Source of the DNA: Bifidobacterium breve
GTDB lineage: Bacteria; Actinomycetota; Thermoleophilia; Solirubrobacterales; Solirubrobacteraceae
NCBI GenBank assembly: GCA_945881845.1
Contig: CAMCVN010000006.1
Location: 1 to 64,000, forward strand
DNA length: 64,000 bases
Reading direction: 5' to 3'
A program made the translations under genes and the position numbers. Below, one piece after another: positions 41,413-50,714 of this stretch. The stretch's first letter is position 1. Every line of letters starts with the position of its first letter. The notes below the pieces were generated by a model. It was not told the origin of the DNA. It searched no databases and saw nothing but the letters and a program-made list of their open reading frames with translations.

Positions 41413-42600
41413 CTACTTAGCGTTGGTGAACTGCGCTGCCCACTTCGCTGCGAAGTACGCAGGAACATCAACCAACGGAGCTACGTACTCGCCTACCGGA
41501 GGCAAGTCTTCCGTCGTGATCAACTGGTACGAGAACATGTCGCCTGCACCCGGGTAGATCGGCTGATCTTCCTTCGAGATCTCCGTCTGACGCGAGAAGA
41601 AACCAGCAAGCTGGTCTCCTGCAATCCAGTTGGCTGCATCGTAGTTGGCCTCTGACGTCATGTCGATCTGACCCTTCTTCATCAGAGCGAGCGTGCCGAG
41701 GTCAGCATGGAACGTGGCGACTAGTGGCCGGTCCGGGAAGGTCTTTCCCTTGTACTTGGCGTCGATCACGCCTCCGCCAACCTGGCCGGTCGTGTCGAAC
41801 GTGAACCAGTACGCACTGAGATCCGGCGTCTTGGTCAGGTTGTCAGATACGGCCTTCTTCGTGAACGGAACCAGCGTCGCAGCGTCGGTCTCGTAATCGG
41901 CAACGATGTCAATCGCACCCGGGTTGTCCTTCACGTACTTGCGGAACGTGTCGGTACGTGAGGAGCCCCAAGCTGCCGGGAAGTCCTGAATCGCAACCTT
42001 CGCGCCCTTGATGTCCTTGAGCTTCGCGACAAGGGCGTCGGTCAGCACCTGACCGGCCTTCGTCTCGTCGGGACCATAAGTACCGCTCAGGTCACCGATC
42101 TCGATCGACCCGCCACCGACTTGGATGACTGGGACGCCGGCCTTCATCGCCTTGTTGAGAACAGGCTGAATCTGACCTGGCTCGATAGCGACCTCAACGA
42201 TCGCGTCTACGCCGCGGTCAAGCAGCGAGTTGCCGCAAGCCAAGAACTGCGCTGGCGTGCCCTTGCCGTCACATTGGATTGACTTCCAACCCAGCATCTT
42301 GTTGACCAGTGTCTGGGTATCCCGCAAGCGATCCGATGACTCGATTCCGCCAAGGAAGTTGATAATTCCCACAGTCTTCGTGGGCAGCTCGATCGGAGCA
42401 CCAGCTTCCTTACCGGCTGCCGTTCCCTGCTCGGTCGCCAGTGCGGTGCGGTCGCCGGTGCCTGCCCGGATTCCCTCACCCTTGGTTGTTGTATCTGAGC
42501 TCGAGTCGCTGCCGCAACCTGCAACGGCAAGCGCAACGACGACGATGGCCAGCAGACCAGCGCCTCGCGTGAGCTTAATTGATTGACTGATTCTGCTCAT
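41413..42600 (-). CDS. Sugar-type ABC transporter substrate-binding lipoprotein
   Basis: 395 residues. The N-terminus has a lipoprotein signal: basic SIKLTR, hydrophobic LLAIVVVALAV and the lipobox AVAGC with Cys about 29. A periplasmic-binding-protein type 1 fold follows (TVGIINFLGGIESSDRLRDTQTLVNKMLGW; DAIVEVAIEPGQIQPVLNKAMKAGVPVIQVGGGS). It should capture a small ligand outside the membrane for the permease/ATPase encoded upstream. The family includes ribose, AI-2 and many other ligands, so sugar is only a default. A strong ribosome site (AGGAG...AGG) precedes the ATG. A 154-base spacer from the ATPase gene may allow separate, higher expression. Confidence 0.92.
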   Translation of the reverse strand: MSRISQSIKLTRGAGLLAIVVVALAVAGCGSDSSSDTTTKGEGIRAGTGDRTALATEQGTAAGKEAGAPIELPTKTVGIINFLGGIESSDRLRDTQTLVNKMLGWKSIQCDGKGTPAQFLACGNSLLDRGVDAIVEVAIEPGQIQPVLNKAMKAGVPVIQVGGGSIEIGDLSGTYGPDETKAGQVLTDALVAKLKDIKGAKVAIQDFPAAWGSSRTDTFRKYVKDNPGAIDIVADYETDAATLVPFTKKAVSDNLTKTPDLSAYWFTFDTTGQVGGGVIDAKYKGKTFPDRPLVATFHADLGTLALMKKGQIDMTSEANYDAANWIAGDQLAGFFSRQTEISKEDQPIYPGAGDMFSYQLITTEDLPPVGEYVAPLVDVPAYFAAKWAAQFTNAK

Positions 42601-42754
42601 GAATTTCCTTCTCTCCTAGTTGGATTATTGAACGGCCGACACGAACTAATTCCCCGCCGACATTTTTCTGTGCCACCTACCGCTGAACGATTCGATCTAA
42701 GTTTGTGACTCGCGCCACCGAGAGCTACAGAGCGCCCGGCCGATCGTGTGAAAT

Positions 42755-44293
42755 TCATCTCAGCGCCCCCTTGCGGGACTCGTCGCTGTAGCACGATTCA
42801 ACCAACGCGGACTCGGTTATCTCATCGCCTGTGAGCTGATCGACCAGTCGTCCTTCGGCCATCACAAGAACGCGGTTGCATGAACCGGCGAGCTCAACGA
42901 ACTCTGATGAGATGAAGATCACACCCTTGCCTTTCTCTGCGAGCTCAGTCATCAGGTTGTAGACCTCCTCCTTGCCTTCGACGTCGATCCCATGCGTCGG
43001 CTCGTCGAAGATGAAGATGTCAGCGCCGGAGTCGAGCCACTTCGCCAGAACCATCTTCTGCTGATTGCCTCCGGACAGGAAGCGAGCGGGATGTTCAACA
43101 TCGCCAACCTTGATGTTGAGGCGCTCGACAAGATCGCGGGACGCTGCCCGTTCCTTGGCGCGGCTGGGAACCGGCATCGGGGAGGACACACGGAAACTGC
43201 TCAACGAAGGGAGCGTGATGTTCTCGCGGACGGAGAAGCTGAAGACGGCGCCTTGCGTTTTGCGATCCTCGGGCAGCAGCACAATCCCTGCTGCCATCGC
43301 GTCGCGCGGCGAGCGAATCTTGACTTCCTGACCGCGCACACTGACGCTGCCCGCTGCCGCCTTGTCGGCTCCGAAGATCAGACGAACAAGTTCGGTGCGA
43401 CCAGCCCCTACCAGCCCAGCAATACCGAGCAGCTCTCCCTCTTTGAGCGTGAAGCTCGCGTCCTCGACAACACCTGGGAGAGTCATCCCTTCGACCTTCA
43501 TCAGATCAGCCGCGCCGCTGGGAAGCACATACCGCTTGCGCGTCTCAACCGCTTGTCCAGAGCCGGTGATCTGTGAGATCAACTCCTGCTTCGTGACATC
43601 CTTGGTAAGCGAGTTGTAGACAGTCTTGCCATCGCGCATGACCGTCACGCTGTCGGTCACTGAGAAGATCTCATCGAGGCGGTGGCTGACGTAGAGGATT
43701 GCCACGCCGCTGTCACGCAGATTGCGCAGGACGCGATCGAGATGCTCGATCTCAGTGTCGCTTAGCGATGCTGTCGGCTCGTCAAGTACCAGCAGACGAG
43801 CGTTCGCGGCGAGTCCATGCGCGATCATCACCATCCGCCGGTGAGCGATGCTGAGGCTAGAGAGCGGGGCGGCAGGGTTGATGTCAACCTCAAGGCGCTC
43901 AAGAACCTTTGAGGCGTCCTGCCTCATCTGGCGCCGATTGACGAAGCCGACGCGCTTCGGATAACCAAGTCCCAGCAGGACGTTTTCAGCTACCGAGAGG
44001 TTGGGAACATCCGCCAGCTCCTGGTGGACGAAAGAAAACCCGAGCGCCGCTGACGCGTGTGGGTTATGGATCTCAGTGACTTCACCATCGACAATAATCT
44101 GGCCACTCTCGGGCAGCACGACACCCGCAAGTGCCTTGATCAGCGTGCTCTTGCCCGCGCCGTTCTTGCCCAGCAAGCCGAGCACATTCCCCGGCGGGAT
44201 CGTGACATCCACGCCATCGAGCGCAACTACGCCTGGGTACGCCTTGACCAGCCCCCGAACCTCAATCGTCCCGGTCGGGCCGCCTTCAATCAT
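42755..44293 (-). CDS. Ribose-type ABC transporter ATPase (RbsA/MglA-like)
   Basis: 512 residues with two nucleotide-binding domains. The first has Walker A GLLGKNGAGKSTLIKAL, a degenerate signature LSIAHRRMVMIAHGL and Walker B RLLVLDEPTAS. The second has GIAGLVGAGRTELVRLIFG and the good signature LSGGNQQKMVLAKWL with IFIFDEPTHGID. This fused-NBD pattern defines CUT2-family importers. It overlaps the permease gene by 4 bases and energises import of the ligand bound by the 41413-42600 protein. Confidence 0.95.
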   Translation of the reverse strand: MIEGGPTGTIEVRGLVKAYPGVVALDGVDVTIPPGNVLGLLGKNGAGKSTLIKALAGVVLPESGQIIVDGEVTEIHNPHASAALGFSFVHQELADVPNLSVAENVLLGLGYPKRVGFVNRRQMRQDASKVLERLEVDINPAAPLSSLSIAHRRMVMIAHGLAANARLLVLDEPTASLSDTEIEHLDRVLRNLRDSGVAILYVSHRLDEIFSVTDSVTVMRDGKTVYNSLTKDVTKQELISQITGSGQAVETRKRYVLPSGAADLMKVEGMTLPGVVEDASFTLKEGELLGIAGLVGAGRTELVRLIFGADKAAAGSVSVRGQEVKIRSPRDAMAAGIVLLPEDRKTQGAVFSFSVRENITLPSLSSFRVSSPMPVPSRAKERAASRDLVERLNIKVGDVEHPARFLSGGNQQKMVLAKWLDSGADIFIFDEPTHGIDVEGKEEVYNLMTELAEKGKGVIFISSEFVELAGSCNRVLVMAEGRLVDQLTGDEITESALVESCYSDESRKGALR

Positions 44294-45312
44294 TGGCTCT
44301 GCTGACCGATCCGGCTGATTAGGACTGCGGCGATGAGGATGCCGCCCTGAACCAAGTTGATGACGTAGGTCTCGAAGTCGAGCATGATCAGGCCGGTCTG
44401 AATGACGCCCAAGAACAGGACTCCGACGATCGTTCCCGGAACGTTGAACTCGCCAGGCCGGAAGACGGCAGCGCCGAGGAACGCGGCGGCAAACGCCGGC
44501 AGCAGATACGCGACGCCACCGTTAGGCGAGTACCCAGCGGCCTGCGCCGTCAGCAACATGCCAACGACCGCTGCCGTCAGCGCAACGATGATGAAGCCAA
44601 GAACCCGGAGCTGACGAACCCGAACTCCTGAGAGGCGAGCAGCCTCGGCGTTACCGCCGATCGCGTACATGTAGCGACCGATCTCAGTCCGATCCAGGAG
44701 CAGCCAGATCAACGCAGCGATCACCGCTGCCAGCCAGATCAAGTTGCTGACGCCCAGCACTGTGCCTGTAGCGATCGCGGTGAAGCTCTCCGGAAACCCA
44801 GTAAAGACTGTGTCCTGCTTCGTCAGCGCGTACTCGACCCCGGTCAAGATCGTTCCCATTGCGAGCGTGATGATGAATGACGAACCACCCAAGTAGGCGA
44901 CCATGTAGCCGTTCGCTACGCCCACCAGGATCGCAATGGCGATCAGTGCCAGCAGCGACATCTGCCACGGCCAGCCAAAGGTCACCGTGAACGCCGTCAG
45001 AACCCCTGTGGAAAGACCGATCATCGCACCAAACGACAGGTCGAAGTCCTGCATCACGAGCACGACGGTCAAGCCGACAGCAATGATCAGCGACGGCGCC
45101 GCGAGAGTCAGAATTGACTCCAAGTTGCGCCCAGTAGCAAAGCTTTCTGGCCGCAACAGGCAGAAGACGACAATAGTGAGGAAGAACGCTACGAGCAGCC
45201 CGTACTTGCTCACGAACTGGCTGCGACCGCGGGAGGGAAGCTCGGTCGCCGCCGCGCCTCCTTCTAGGTCAGGGCTTGATGTCTCAGTTGGGTTCGGTGC
45301 CGCGTCAGCCAT
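44290..45312 (-). CDS. Ribose-type ABC transporter permease (RbsC-like)
   Basis: 340 residues, with about 8-10 membrane helices after a polar N-terminus of about 30 residues. LIIAVGLTVVLVMQDFDLSFGAMIGLSTGVLTAF and GRYMYAIGGNAEAARLSGVRVRQLRVLGFI are hallmark CUT2 permease segments. It is the first gene of the three-gene importer operon, with a GGGAGAG ribosome site. A LacI-like operator lies 58 bases upstream in the region shared with the divergent crotonase gene. Confidence 0.94.
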   Translation of the reverse strand: MADAAPNPTETSSPDLEGGAAATELPSRGRSQFVSKYGLLVAFFLTIVVFCLLRPESFATGRNLESILTLAAPSLIIAVGLTVVLVMQDFDLSFGAMIGLSTGVLTAFTVTFGWPWQMSLLALIAIAILVGVANGYMVAYLGGSSFIITLAMGTILTGVEYALTKQDTVFTGFPESFTAIATGTVLGVSNLIWLAAVIAALIWLLLDRTEIGRYMYAIGGNAEAARLSGVRVRQLRVLGFIIVALTAAVVGMLLTAQAAGYSPNGGVAYLLPAFAAAFLGAAVFRPGEFNVPGTIVGVLFLGVIQTGLIMLDFETYVINLVQGGILIAAVLISRIGQQSQ

Positions 45313-45351
45313 AGAACATCTCTCCCTTGTTCAGCCCGCATCATCTCCGCC

Positions 45352-45383
45352 TACCCAGCGGTCGGGTACTAGCGCAAGCGCTA
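45352..45383. promoter_or_regulatory. LacI-like operator and TACCC/GGGTA repeat
   Basis: TAGCGC-AA-GCGCTA (45370-45383) is a 6+6 inverted repeat of the size and shape of LacI/GalR-family operators. TACCC-N7-GGGTA (45352-45368) abuts it. Both are in the 161-base divergent region between the ABC permease and crotonase genes. No LacI-type regulator is encoded in the window. Confidence 0.42.
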
Positions 45384-45460
45384 ATTGGCCCCGAGTCGCA
45401 AGTAGCCCGATCTAAGCCAGCTATCTGTACACCTGTCTCAAGCGACAGCCAGCCGCGCTG

Positions 45461-45476
45461 TAGCCTTCGCGAGATG
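45461..45476 (+). promoter_or_regulatory. Candidate leaderless -10 box of the crotonase gene
   Basis: TAGCCT (45461-45466) lies 13 to 8 bases before the ATG at 45474, fitting the TANNNT -10 of leaderless actinobacterial promoters. No ribosome site is evident before the start. Confidence 0.3.
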
Positions 45477-46271
45477 GAACCTGAACCCGGACTCAAAGTC
45501 GAGTTTGACGATGGCGTAGCGCACCTCGTGCTCGACTACGCACCTGTCAATCAGTTCGACGAACACTTCCTCACAGCGATCACCGAAGCCGTCGAGACGC
45601 TTCCCTCCGACGTGCGCGCCCTAGTCGTCAGCAGCTCGGTCGATCGAATCTTCGCTGCCGGTGGCGACATCCCGTGGATGGCGAGCGCACCGCTGGAGGA
45701 GCAACTGCGATTCGTTGATCTCTGTCAGAGCACCTACTCACTCTTTGAGCAGGTTCGATACCCGACGATCGCGGCGGTTGAAGGCGCCTGCCTCGGTGGC
45801 GGAATGGAACTGACACTTGCCTGCGACATTCGAATCCTCGGCCCCGACGCCAAGCTCGGGCTGCCAGAGGCGACAATCGGCCTGATCCCAGGAGCCGGAG
45901 GGATAACCCGGCTGGTTCGCGCGATTGGACGCGGCGCAGCACACGACCTTCTAATCACGGGGCGTCGCGTGACGACCACTGAAGCGATCGCGATCGGTAT
46001 CGCGAGCCGCACCGCAGAGCGGGGAGAAGCAGTCGCGGACGCGCTGACGTTGGCGCGAACGCTTGCAGACGGGCCAACCGAAGCGATCGAAGCAACAAAG
46101 CGGCTCGCCGTGATCGCCTCGCAGGGCACGATCCCTGAGGGTCTCGCGCGCGAGCGGGAGGCCTGGGAGTCGCTCAGGCCCTCGGCCAAGACTCAGGAAG
46201 GGTTGGAAGCCTTCGCCGAAAAGCGCAAGCCGGATTTCCGCGCGGCAGCGCGGCGGGCAGAACAGAGTTAG
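45474..46271 (+). CDS. Enoyl-CoA hydratase, canonical crotonase
   Basis: 265 residues. Unlike the other crotonases in this window, it has both catalytic glutamates at their normal positions: GACLGGGMELTLACDIR and LGLPEATIGLIPGAGGITRLVR. RIFAAGGDIPWMA is the oxyanion loop. It should be a true hydratase of 2-enoyl-CoA. The ATG at 45474 is preferred, since the upstream frame runs through a promoter region. It stands alone on the plus strand and converges on the hydantoinase B gene. Confidence 0.93.
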   Translation: MEPEPGLKVEFDDGVAHLVLDYAPVNQFDEHFLTAITEAVETLPSDVRALVVSSSVDRIFAAGGDIPWMASAPLEEQLRFVDLCQSTYSLFEQVRYPTIAAVEGACLGGGMELTLACDIRILGPDAKLGLPEATIGLIPGAGGITRLVRAIGRGAAHDLLITGRRVTTTEAIAIGIASRTAERGEAVADALTLARTLADGPTEAIEATKRLAVIASQGTIPEGLAREREAWESLRPSAKTQEGLEAFAEKRKPDFRAAARRAEQS

Positions 46272-46284
46272 GACGAAGCCTGCG

Positions 46285-48606
46285 CTAGCCAGCGACAGGC
46301 GCCAGCCGGACATCCCAGACCGGCTCGTCGTCCGGCCGGCAGAACTCACCATCCAGAGCGATTCCGCAGGATGGGCAGAGGTACGAACGCCAGCAGAGCT
46401 CGTGCCCGATCTGTTCAACCGGGTCGCTGAAGTGAGTTCCAAGGTCCGCCGCAGGAATCTCAAGCCAAGCTGATCCAAGCCGATAGTTACCCTCGCGCGG
46501 AGCCAACTCCTGCTGGCACGCGGCGCATCCGAGCGCATCGCCATTGCTGCCGGGGCCGACAGCAACTGTCGCCAACGCGTACTGAGTGACCGAAGCGAGT
46601 GATCCTTCGGCAGGCTCACGCGGCGGCTTTGCGCGCTCAAGCCGACCGGCGAGCAACTCGGCGCGCAGCTTGTCGGTCGCAGGCTGGTCCAAAGCACCGT
46701 CCTGACCCAACGCGACCCCGTAGATCGCTTCCGCATCAGCAACAGTGATCTTGCCCTCGCGGACGTCCTCTTCGACCATCTCAGGTATCCGTAGGACAGG
46801 ATCGCCGTACCCTGCGCCTGGGTTTGGAAGGACCTCGAAGACGTCGTTCTCCGTGATCCGGTTGTTGAAGATCTTTGGCGGCGCAGGGGTTCCCTCAGGC
46901 GCCATCTCACGCAGATCTTCCGGGGTGCCTGGCAGCCGGCCTTCGGCAAACCAGTCCTGGATCGCGCAGTCCTCAGCTCGCCACATCGTGCCTCCGGTTG
47001 CCGGCCAGCCACCGAGCACGCCGATTCCTTGGGTCACACTCTGAGCCAAGCCGCCGGACGAGATGTAGTGCTCGGCTGACCTATGGCCGACCATTCCTGA
47101 AACCAAACATGCCCCTCCGCGCCAGCGGCCATGGCCGCCGGAGTCGGTCGCCTCGCGGCGGTAGAGGTAGATCATCGGGATCTCGCGTTCCATCGCCTCG
47201 ACGCTGCCGACAGGGTTCATAGTCGCGCTCATCGTGCCGCCGTGCTCCAGCCCATCTCGCCAAGGGAACGCGCCGAGGCCGCCTACGACCCCGTCCATCG
47301 GGAAGTTGGCCGTCGGCGTCCCGTACTGATCGACCCCGAAGGTGTGGTTGTAGATCAGCGTCGCTGCTCCCGAGGCCGCGAAAGTCTGGTGCGCGGCAGC
47401 TTCGTTGGTGGAGAGCATCTTCATATTCAGATGCTGAGCTTGAACAAGCGCTACCACCAGACCTATCGAGGTACTGCAGGCGGCGGGGTGGTTGGCAGCC
47501 GTGATCGTTCCCCGTTCGAACTCGAAATCGACCTGCTCCAGCAGGCCCGCGGCGCAGAGATACTGGTCGAAGCAGAGGAATGTCAGCAACGAGTTGGTGA
47601 TGCATGCCCGCAGCACGCCGGCCGTGATGTTGAACGAGCCGACGCTCGGGTCGGTGCCACTGTTCGTATAGAGCAGCCTGTCGCCCTCCTTGCGGACCGT
47701 AAGACTCACGCGGTAAGGCTTCAGATCTCCGACAACAGCGCCGGCGACATACCGAGTGTCGGTCCACTCGCCGTCAGGGAGCGCTTTTAGCCTCTCGCCA
47801 ACGACACCAGCCGTCGTCGAGATCATCTTGCGCATTACTCCCTTGACCTGGCCTGCGCCGTAGCGACCGACCATGTCGAGAACGCGCTCGCGCGCGAGTT
47901 GCACCCCGGCGATCTGCGAACGGAGCTCAAGCGTCATCAGTCCGGACAGCCGCGAGCGACGAACCCAAGCGTCGACCACGTCTTCGCGGATCTTGCCGGC
48001 CTCGACCAGCTTGATCGGCGGGAAGAACGTGGGCTCCGAGTAGACGTCGTGGGCCTGCTGCGTGAAGCCGCCCGGCTCAACGCCTCCCAATTCACGCTGA
48101 TGGATCACGTTGTAGACCCAGGCGAAGAGCTTTCCTTCCCAGAAGACCGGCGCGTACACGGCCGTGTCCATCTGGTGGTTGGTGCCGATCCACGGATCGT
48201 CTTGAAGGAAGATGTCGCCCTCGCCGATCCCTACATTCATCGACCGGTGCTCGAGCGTCCACTTGACGACAAGGTCGGCACAGCCGCTGAAGAAGAGGTT
48301 GCCCGGCCCGAAGCAAACTCCGGCGCCGTCCTCGGTCTGAATCGAGGTGTTGAAGTCGTAGCCGAAGACGACGACCTGGCTTCCCGAGACACGACGGATT
48401 GTCTCCTGGTGATCCCAGTTGACGTTCCAGAGCTTCGAGCGCAGAACCTCGTAGGAGATCGGGTCGATATCCGTTTCGAAATCGGTGTCGAGCTTCAGCG
48501 AAGGATCGATGACGAGCTCGGCCGGAGGCAGATAGCCTCGCGCGAAACTCTCCGCACGACGCTCACGCTCGTTCTCAAGGGTCCGCTCTACAGTCGTATC
48601 GCTCAC
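46285..48606 (-). CDS. Hydantoinase B/acetone-carboxylase alpha-type protein with C-terminal zinc domain
   Basis: 773 residues. After about 45 N-terminal residues, DPISYEVLRSKLWNVNWDHQETIRRVSGS starts the HyuB domain. DPWIGTNHQMDTAV, NAGAGYGDPVLRIP and a final segment with C694-x-x-C697 and C744-x-x-C747 follow. The last 100 residues look like a fused gamma/zinc module, as in 5005-7173. Within this family the layout is closer to acetone/acetophenone carboxylases than to simple hydantoinases. It begins at a GTG after GGGAG, 2 bases from the HyuA gene stop, so the two form a pair. It is the last gene of the minus-strand locus. Confidence 0.88.
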   Translation of the reverse strand: MSDTTVERTLENERERRAESFARGYLPPAELVIDPSLKLDTDFETDIDPISYEVLRSKLWNVNWDHQETIRRVSGSQVVVFGYDFNTSIQTEDGAGVCFGPGNLFFSGCADLVVKWTLEHRSMNVGIGEGDIFLQDDPWIGTNHQMDTAVYAPVFWEGKLFAWVYNVIHQRELGGVEPGGFTQQAHDVYSEPTFFPPIKLVEAGKIREDVVDAWVRRSRLSGLMTLELRSQIAGVQLARERVLDMVGRYGAGQVKGVMRKMISTTAGVVGERLKALPDGEWTDTRYVAGAVVGDLKPYRVSLTVRKEGDRLLYTNSGTDPSVGSFNITAGVLRACITNSLLTFLCFDQYLCAAGLLEQVDFEFERGTITAANHPAACSTSIGLVVALVQAQHLNMKMLSTNEAAAHQTFAASGAATLIYNHTFGVDQYGTPTANFPMDGVVGGLGAFPWRDGLEHGGTMSATMNPVGSVEAMEREIPMIYLYRREATDSGGHGRWRGGACLVSGMVGHRSAEHYISSGGLAQSVTQGIGVLGGWPATGGTMWRAEDCAIQDWFAEGRLPGTPEDLREMAPEGTPAPPKIFNNRITENDVFEVLPNPGAGYGDPVLRIPEMVEEDVREGKITVADAEAIYGVALGQDGALDQPATDKLRAELLAGRLERAKPPREPAEGSLASVTQYALATVAVGPGSNGDALGCAACQQELAPREGNYRLGSAWLEIPAADLGTHFSDPVEQIGHELCWRSYLCPSCGIALDGEFCRPDDEPVWDVRLAPVAG

Positions 48607-48608
48607 GC

Positions 48609-50714
48609 TTACGCTCCCGGCTCGATGGTTAGGTTGCCGCCCGGTTCGACGGTCAAGTTGAGGCCCGGTCGCAGCACCGCTGTGGTGTCCGGGTAGTCGA
48701 TGAGTGCAGGGCCGGAAAGGGCTGTGCCGGCGGCCAGCGATGGGCCGTCAAAGACCGGTGTCGCCGATGTCTCTCTGTGCTCTGACCAGTAGACATCGCG
48801 TTCCCCTGACGGTTTGGCATCGGTCGTGCCGCCGGGTTCGGCGTAGCCGGTAACCAGCGCTCGCAACGGTTCGGCCGGTTCGACCAGCAGCCTCAGCGCC
48901 ATCAGGTCGATCCCGCCCTCTGGGTATCCGACGCCCTCGCCGAACCTGCGCGCGTAGGTGCGCGCGAAGCTCTCGACGATCTCTTCCATCGCTGCCTCGT
49001 CCAAGTCGCCGTCAGGCACATCGGCCTCGACGTCGTAAACCTGAAGCGCATACTTGAGGTCCGCGCTGCGCTTAGAGCTGAGCGAATTCCAGTCGACGTT
49101 TGAGCGCTCGGCGTCAGCACGCGCAACCGCTTCAAGCCGCTCGAACTCGCTGGCAACTCGAGCGCTGTCGAGCGGAGCTTTCATGAAGCCGGGCGCCTCG
49201 TATGTTCGGCCGTAGCCCTCCAGCCCGATCCCGTACGCGGACCAGACCGATGCCAGATCACCGACGGGAATGACGACGCGGTTGATACCCAACCCGCGCG
49301 AGAAGAGACCAGCATGCACGGCCCCGCCGCCGCCAAACGCGTAGAGCGCGAAGTCACGCGGGTCGTGGCCACGCGCGATCGTCATGCTGCGGATCTTGTC
49401 CTCCATCAGGTTGTCGGCAACCTCCTGGATTCCCGCAGCGCACTCCATCACGCCGAGTCCAACCTGCTCGCCGAGCGCTGCGATTGCAGCTTCAGCGGCC
49501 TTGATATCAAGCTTCATCCGCCCGCCGAGGAAGTTCTCGCCATTGACGAGCCCTAGTACTAGGTCGGCATCGGTGACGGTTGGTTGCGTGCCGCCGCGGC
49601 CGTAACAAACGGGGCCAGGATCGGCGCCCGCGCTCTGCGGTCCGACGCGCAAAGCGCCCGACTGCTGCTCGACCCAAGCCAAACTTCCGCCGCCCGCGCC
49701 GACCGACTCGACGTCAACCATCCGCAGGAAGAGATCGTGCTGTTCAACAACGACGCCGTCGCGGATTGGCAGCCGAGCCTCGGCGATCACGCTGACATCG
49801 AATGTCGTACCGCCCATGTCGGCAGCGATGATGTTCTCATGACCAACTTCTGCGCCAGCCTTGGCGCAGGCAATAACGCCTCCGACCGGTCCAGATTCGA
49901 GCGTCATCACGGGCCGGTCGATCACGTCGGTGGCATCGATCAACCCACCGTCGCACTGAGCGAACAGCAGGCGATCCGTGTAGCCGCGCTGCTCAAGCTT
50001 CGCTAGCAAGCTGCGGACGTAGTCGCTCATCAACGGTCCGATGTAGGAGTTCAGAACGGCGGTCGCGGCGCGCGGGTATTCACCCATCCGCTGAGCCAAC
50101 CGTGCTCCATAACTGACGTAGAGATCTGGGTAGCGTTCGGACAGCACTTCGCGCGTGCGTTCTTCGTGCTCATTATTCAGATGGCTCCAGAGGTAGCTGA
50201 CGGCGAGCGTCTCGACTCCCTGCTCGAGCAGCGAGTCGACGCTCGCGATCAGCTCGTCAACGTTCAGCGGAATAACAACATCGCCGAAGCAGTCGATCCG
50301 CTCGGAGACCTCGCGCACATCCTCACGACGGACGAAGCGCTCCGGCAGCGAGCTGGCGGCGTAGTTGAGAATCCGCTCAACCGGCTGACCATTCGTGCGG
50401 CCCGTATTGTTGAGCAGACGGAGAGAGTCGCCGTGGCCAACTGTTGAGACGAGCCCAACGCGCGAACCGGTGTGGCTAACTACAGCGTTGATGCCGACCG
50501 TCGTGCCGTGCGACATCCGCGCCGTCTGAGCGAGCAGTTCGGAGAGTTCGACGCCTAGCGCTGACGCCCCAGTCTCAAGTGAATCGATGAAGCCTCTCGA
50601 AAAGTCGTCTGGCGTTGACGGCGACTTGGCAATCGTTACGGCACCGTTGCCGTCGACGATCGTGCAGTCCGTGAACGTCCCTCCGATATCGATGCTTACG
50701 CGGTAGTTGCTCAT
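48609..50714 (-). CDS. Hydantoinase A/acetone-carboxylase beta-type ATPase subunit
   Basis: 701 residues. Actin-like ATP motifs are SIDIGGTFTDCTIVDG near residue 8, AADMGGTTFDVSVIAE, then SVGAGGGSLAWVEQ, VGPQSAGADPGPVCYGRGG and TVTDADLVLG. The C-terminal region is complete. It should power the HyuB-type partner encoded 2 bases downstream. Its start overlaps the stop of the SDR gene by 4 bases. Together with the fused A-B protein at 51486 this locus encodes two A-type and two B-type domains. Acetophenone carboxylase also has two A-like chains, so the two sets could assemble together. Confidence 0.9.
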   Translation of the reverse strand: MSNYRVSIDIGGTFTDCTIVDGNGAVTIAKSPSTPDDFSRGFIDSLETGASALGVELSELLAQTARMSHGTTVGINAVVSHTGSRVGLVSTVGHGDSLRLLNNTGRTNGQPVERILNYAASSLPERFVRREDVREVSERIDCFGDVVIPLNVDELIASVDSLLEQGVETLAVSYLWSHLNNEHEERTREVLSERYPDLYVSYGARLAQRMGEYPRAATAVLNSYIGPLMSDYVRSLLAKLEQRGYTDRLLFAQCDGGLIDATDVIDRPVMTLESGPVGGVIACAKAGAEVGHENIIAADMGGTTFDVSVIAEARLPIRDGVVVEQHDLFLRMVDVESVGAGGGSLAWVEQQSGALRVGPQSAGADPGPVCYGRGGTQPTVTDADLVLGLVNGENFLGGRMKLDIKAAEAAIAALGEQVGLGVMECAAGIQEVADNLMEDKIRSMTIARGHDPRDFALYAFGGGGAVHAGLFSRGLGINRVVIPVGDLASVWSAYGIGLEGYGRTYEAPGFMKAPLDSARVASEFERLEAVARADAERSNVDWNSLSSKRSADLKYALQVYDVEADVPDGDLDEAAMEEIVESFARTYARRFGEGVGYPEGGIDLMALRLLVEPAEPLRALVTGYAEPGGTTDAKPSGERDVYWSEHRETSATPVFDGPSLAAGTALSGPALIDYPDTTAVLRPGLNLTVEPGGNLTIEPGA

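Noticed and set aside
45951-47012. Minus-strand 353-residue open frame overlapping the crotonase and hydantoinase B ends
   Set aside because: Ser/Arg-rich translation with no motif, out of frame with the real hydantoinase B gene.
47899-48696. Plus-strand 265-residue open frame opposite hydantoinase B
   Set aside because: Antisense shadow of a conserved gene; no recognisable domain or ribosome site.
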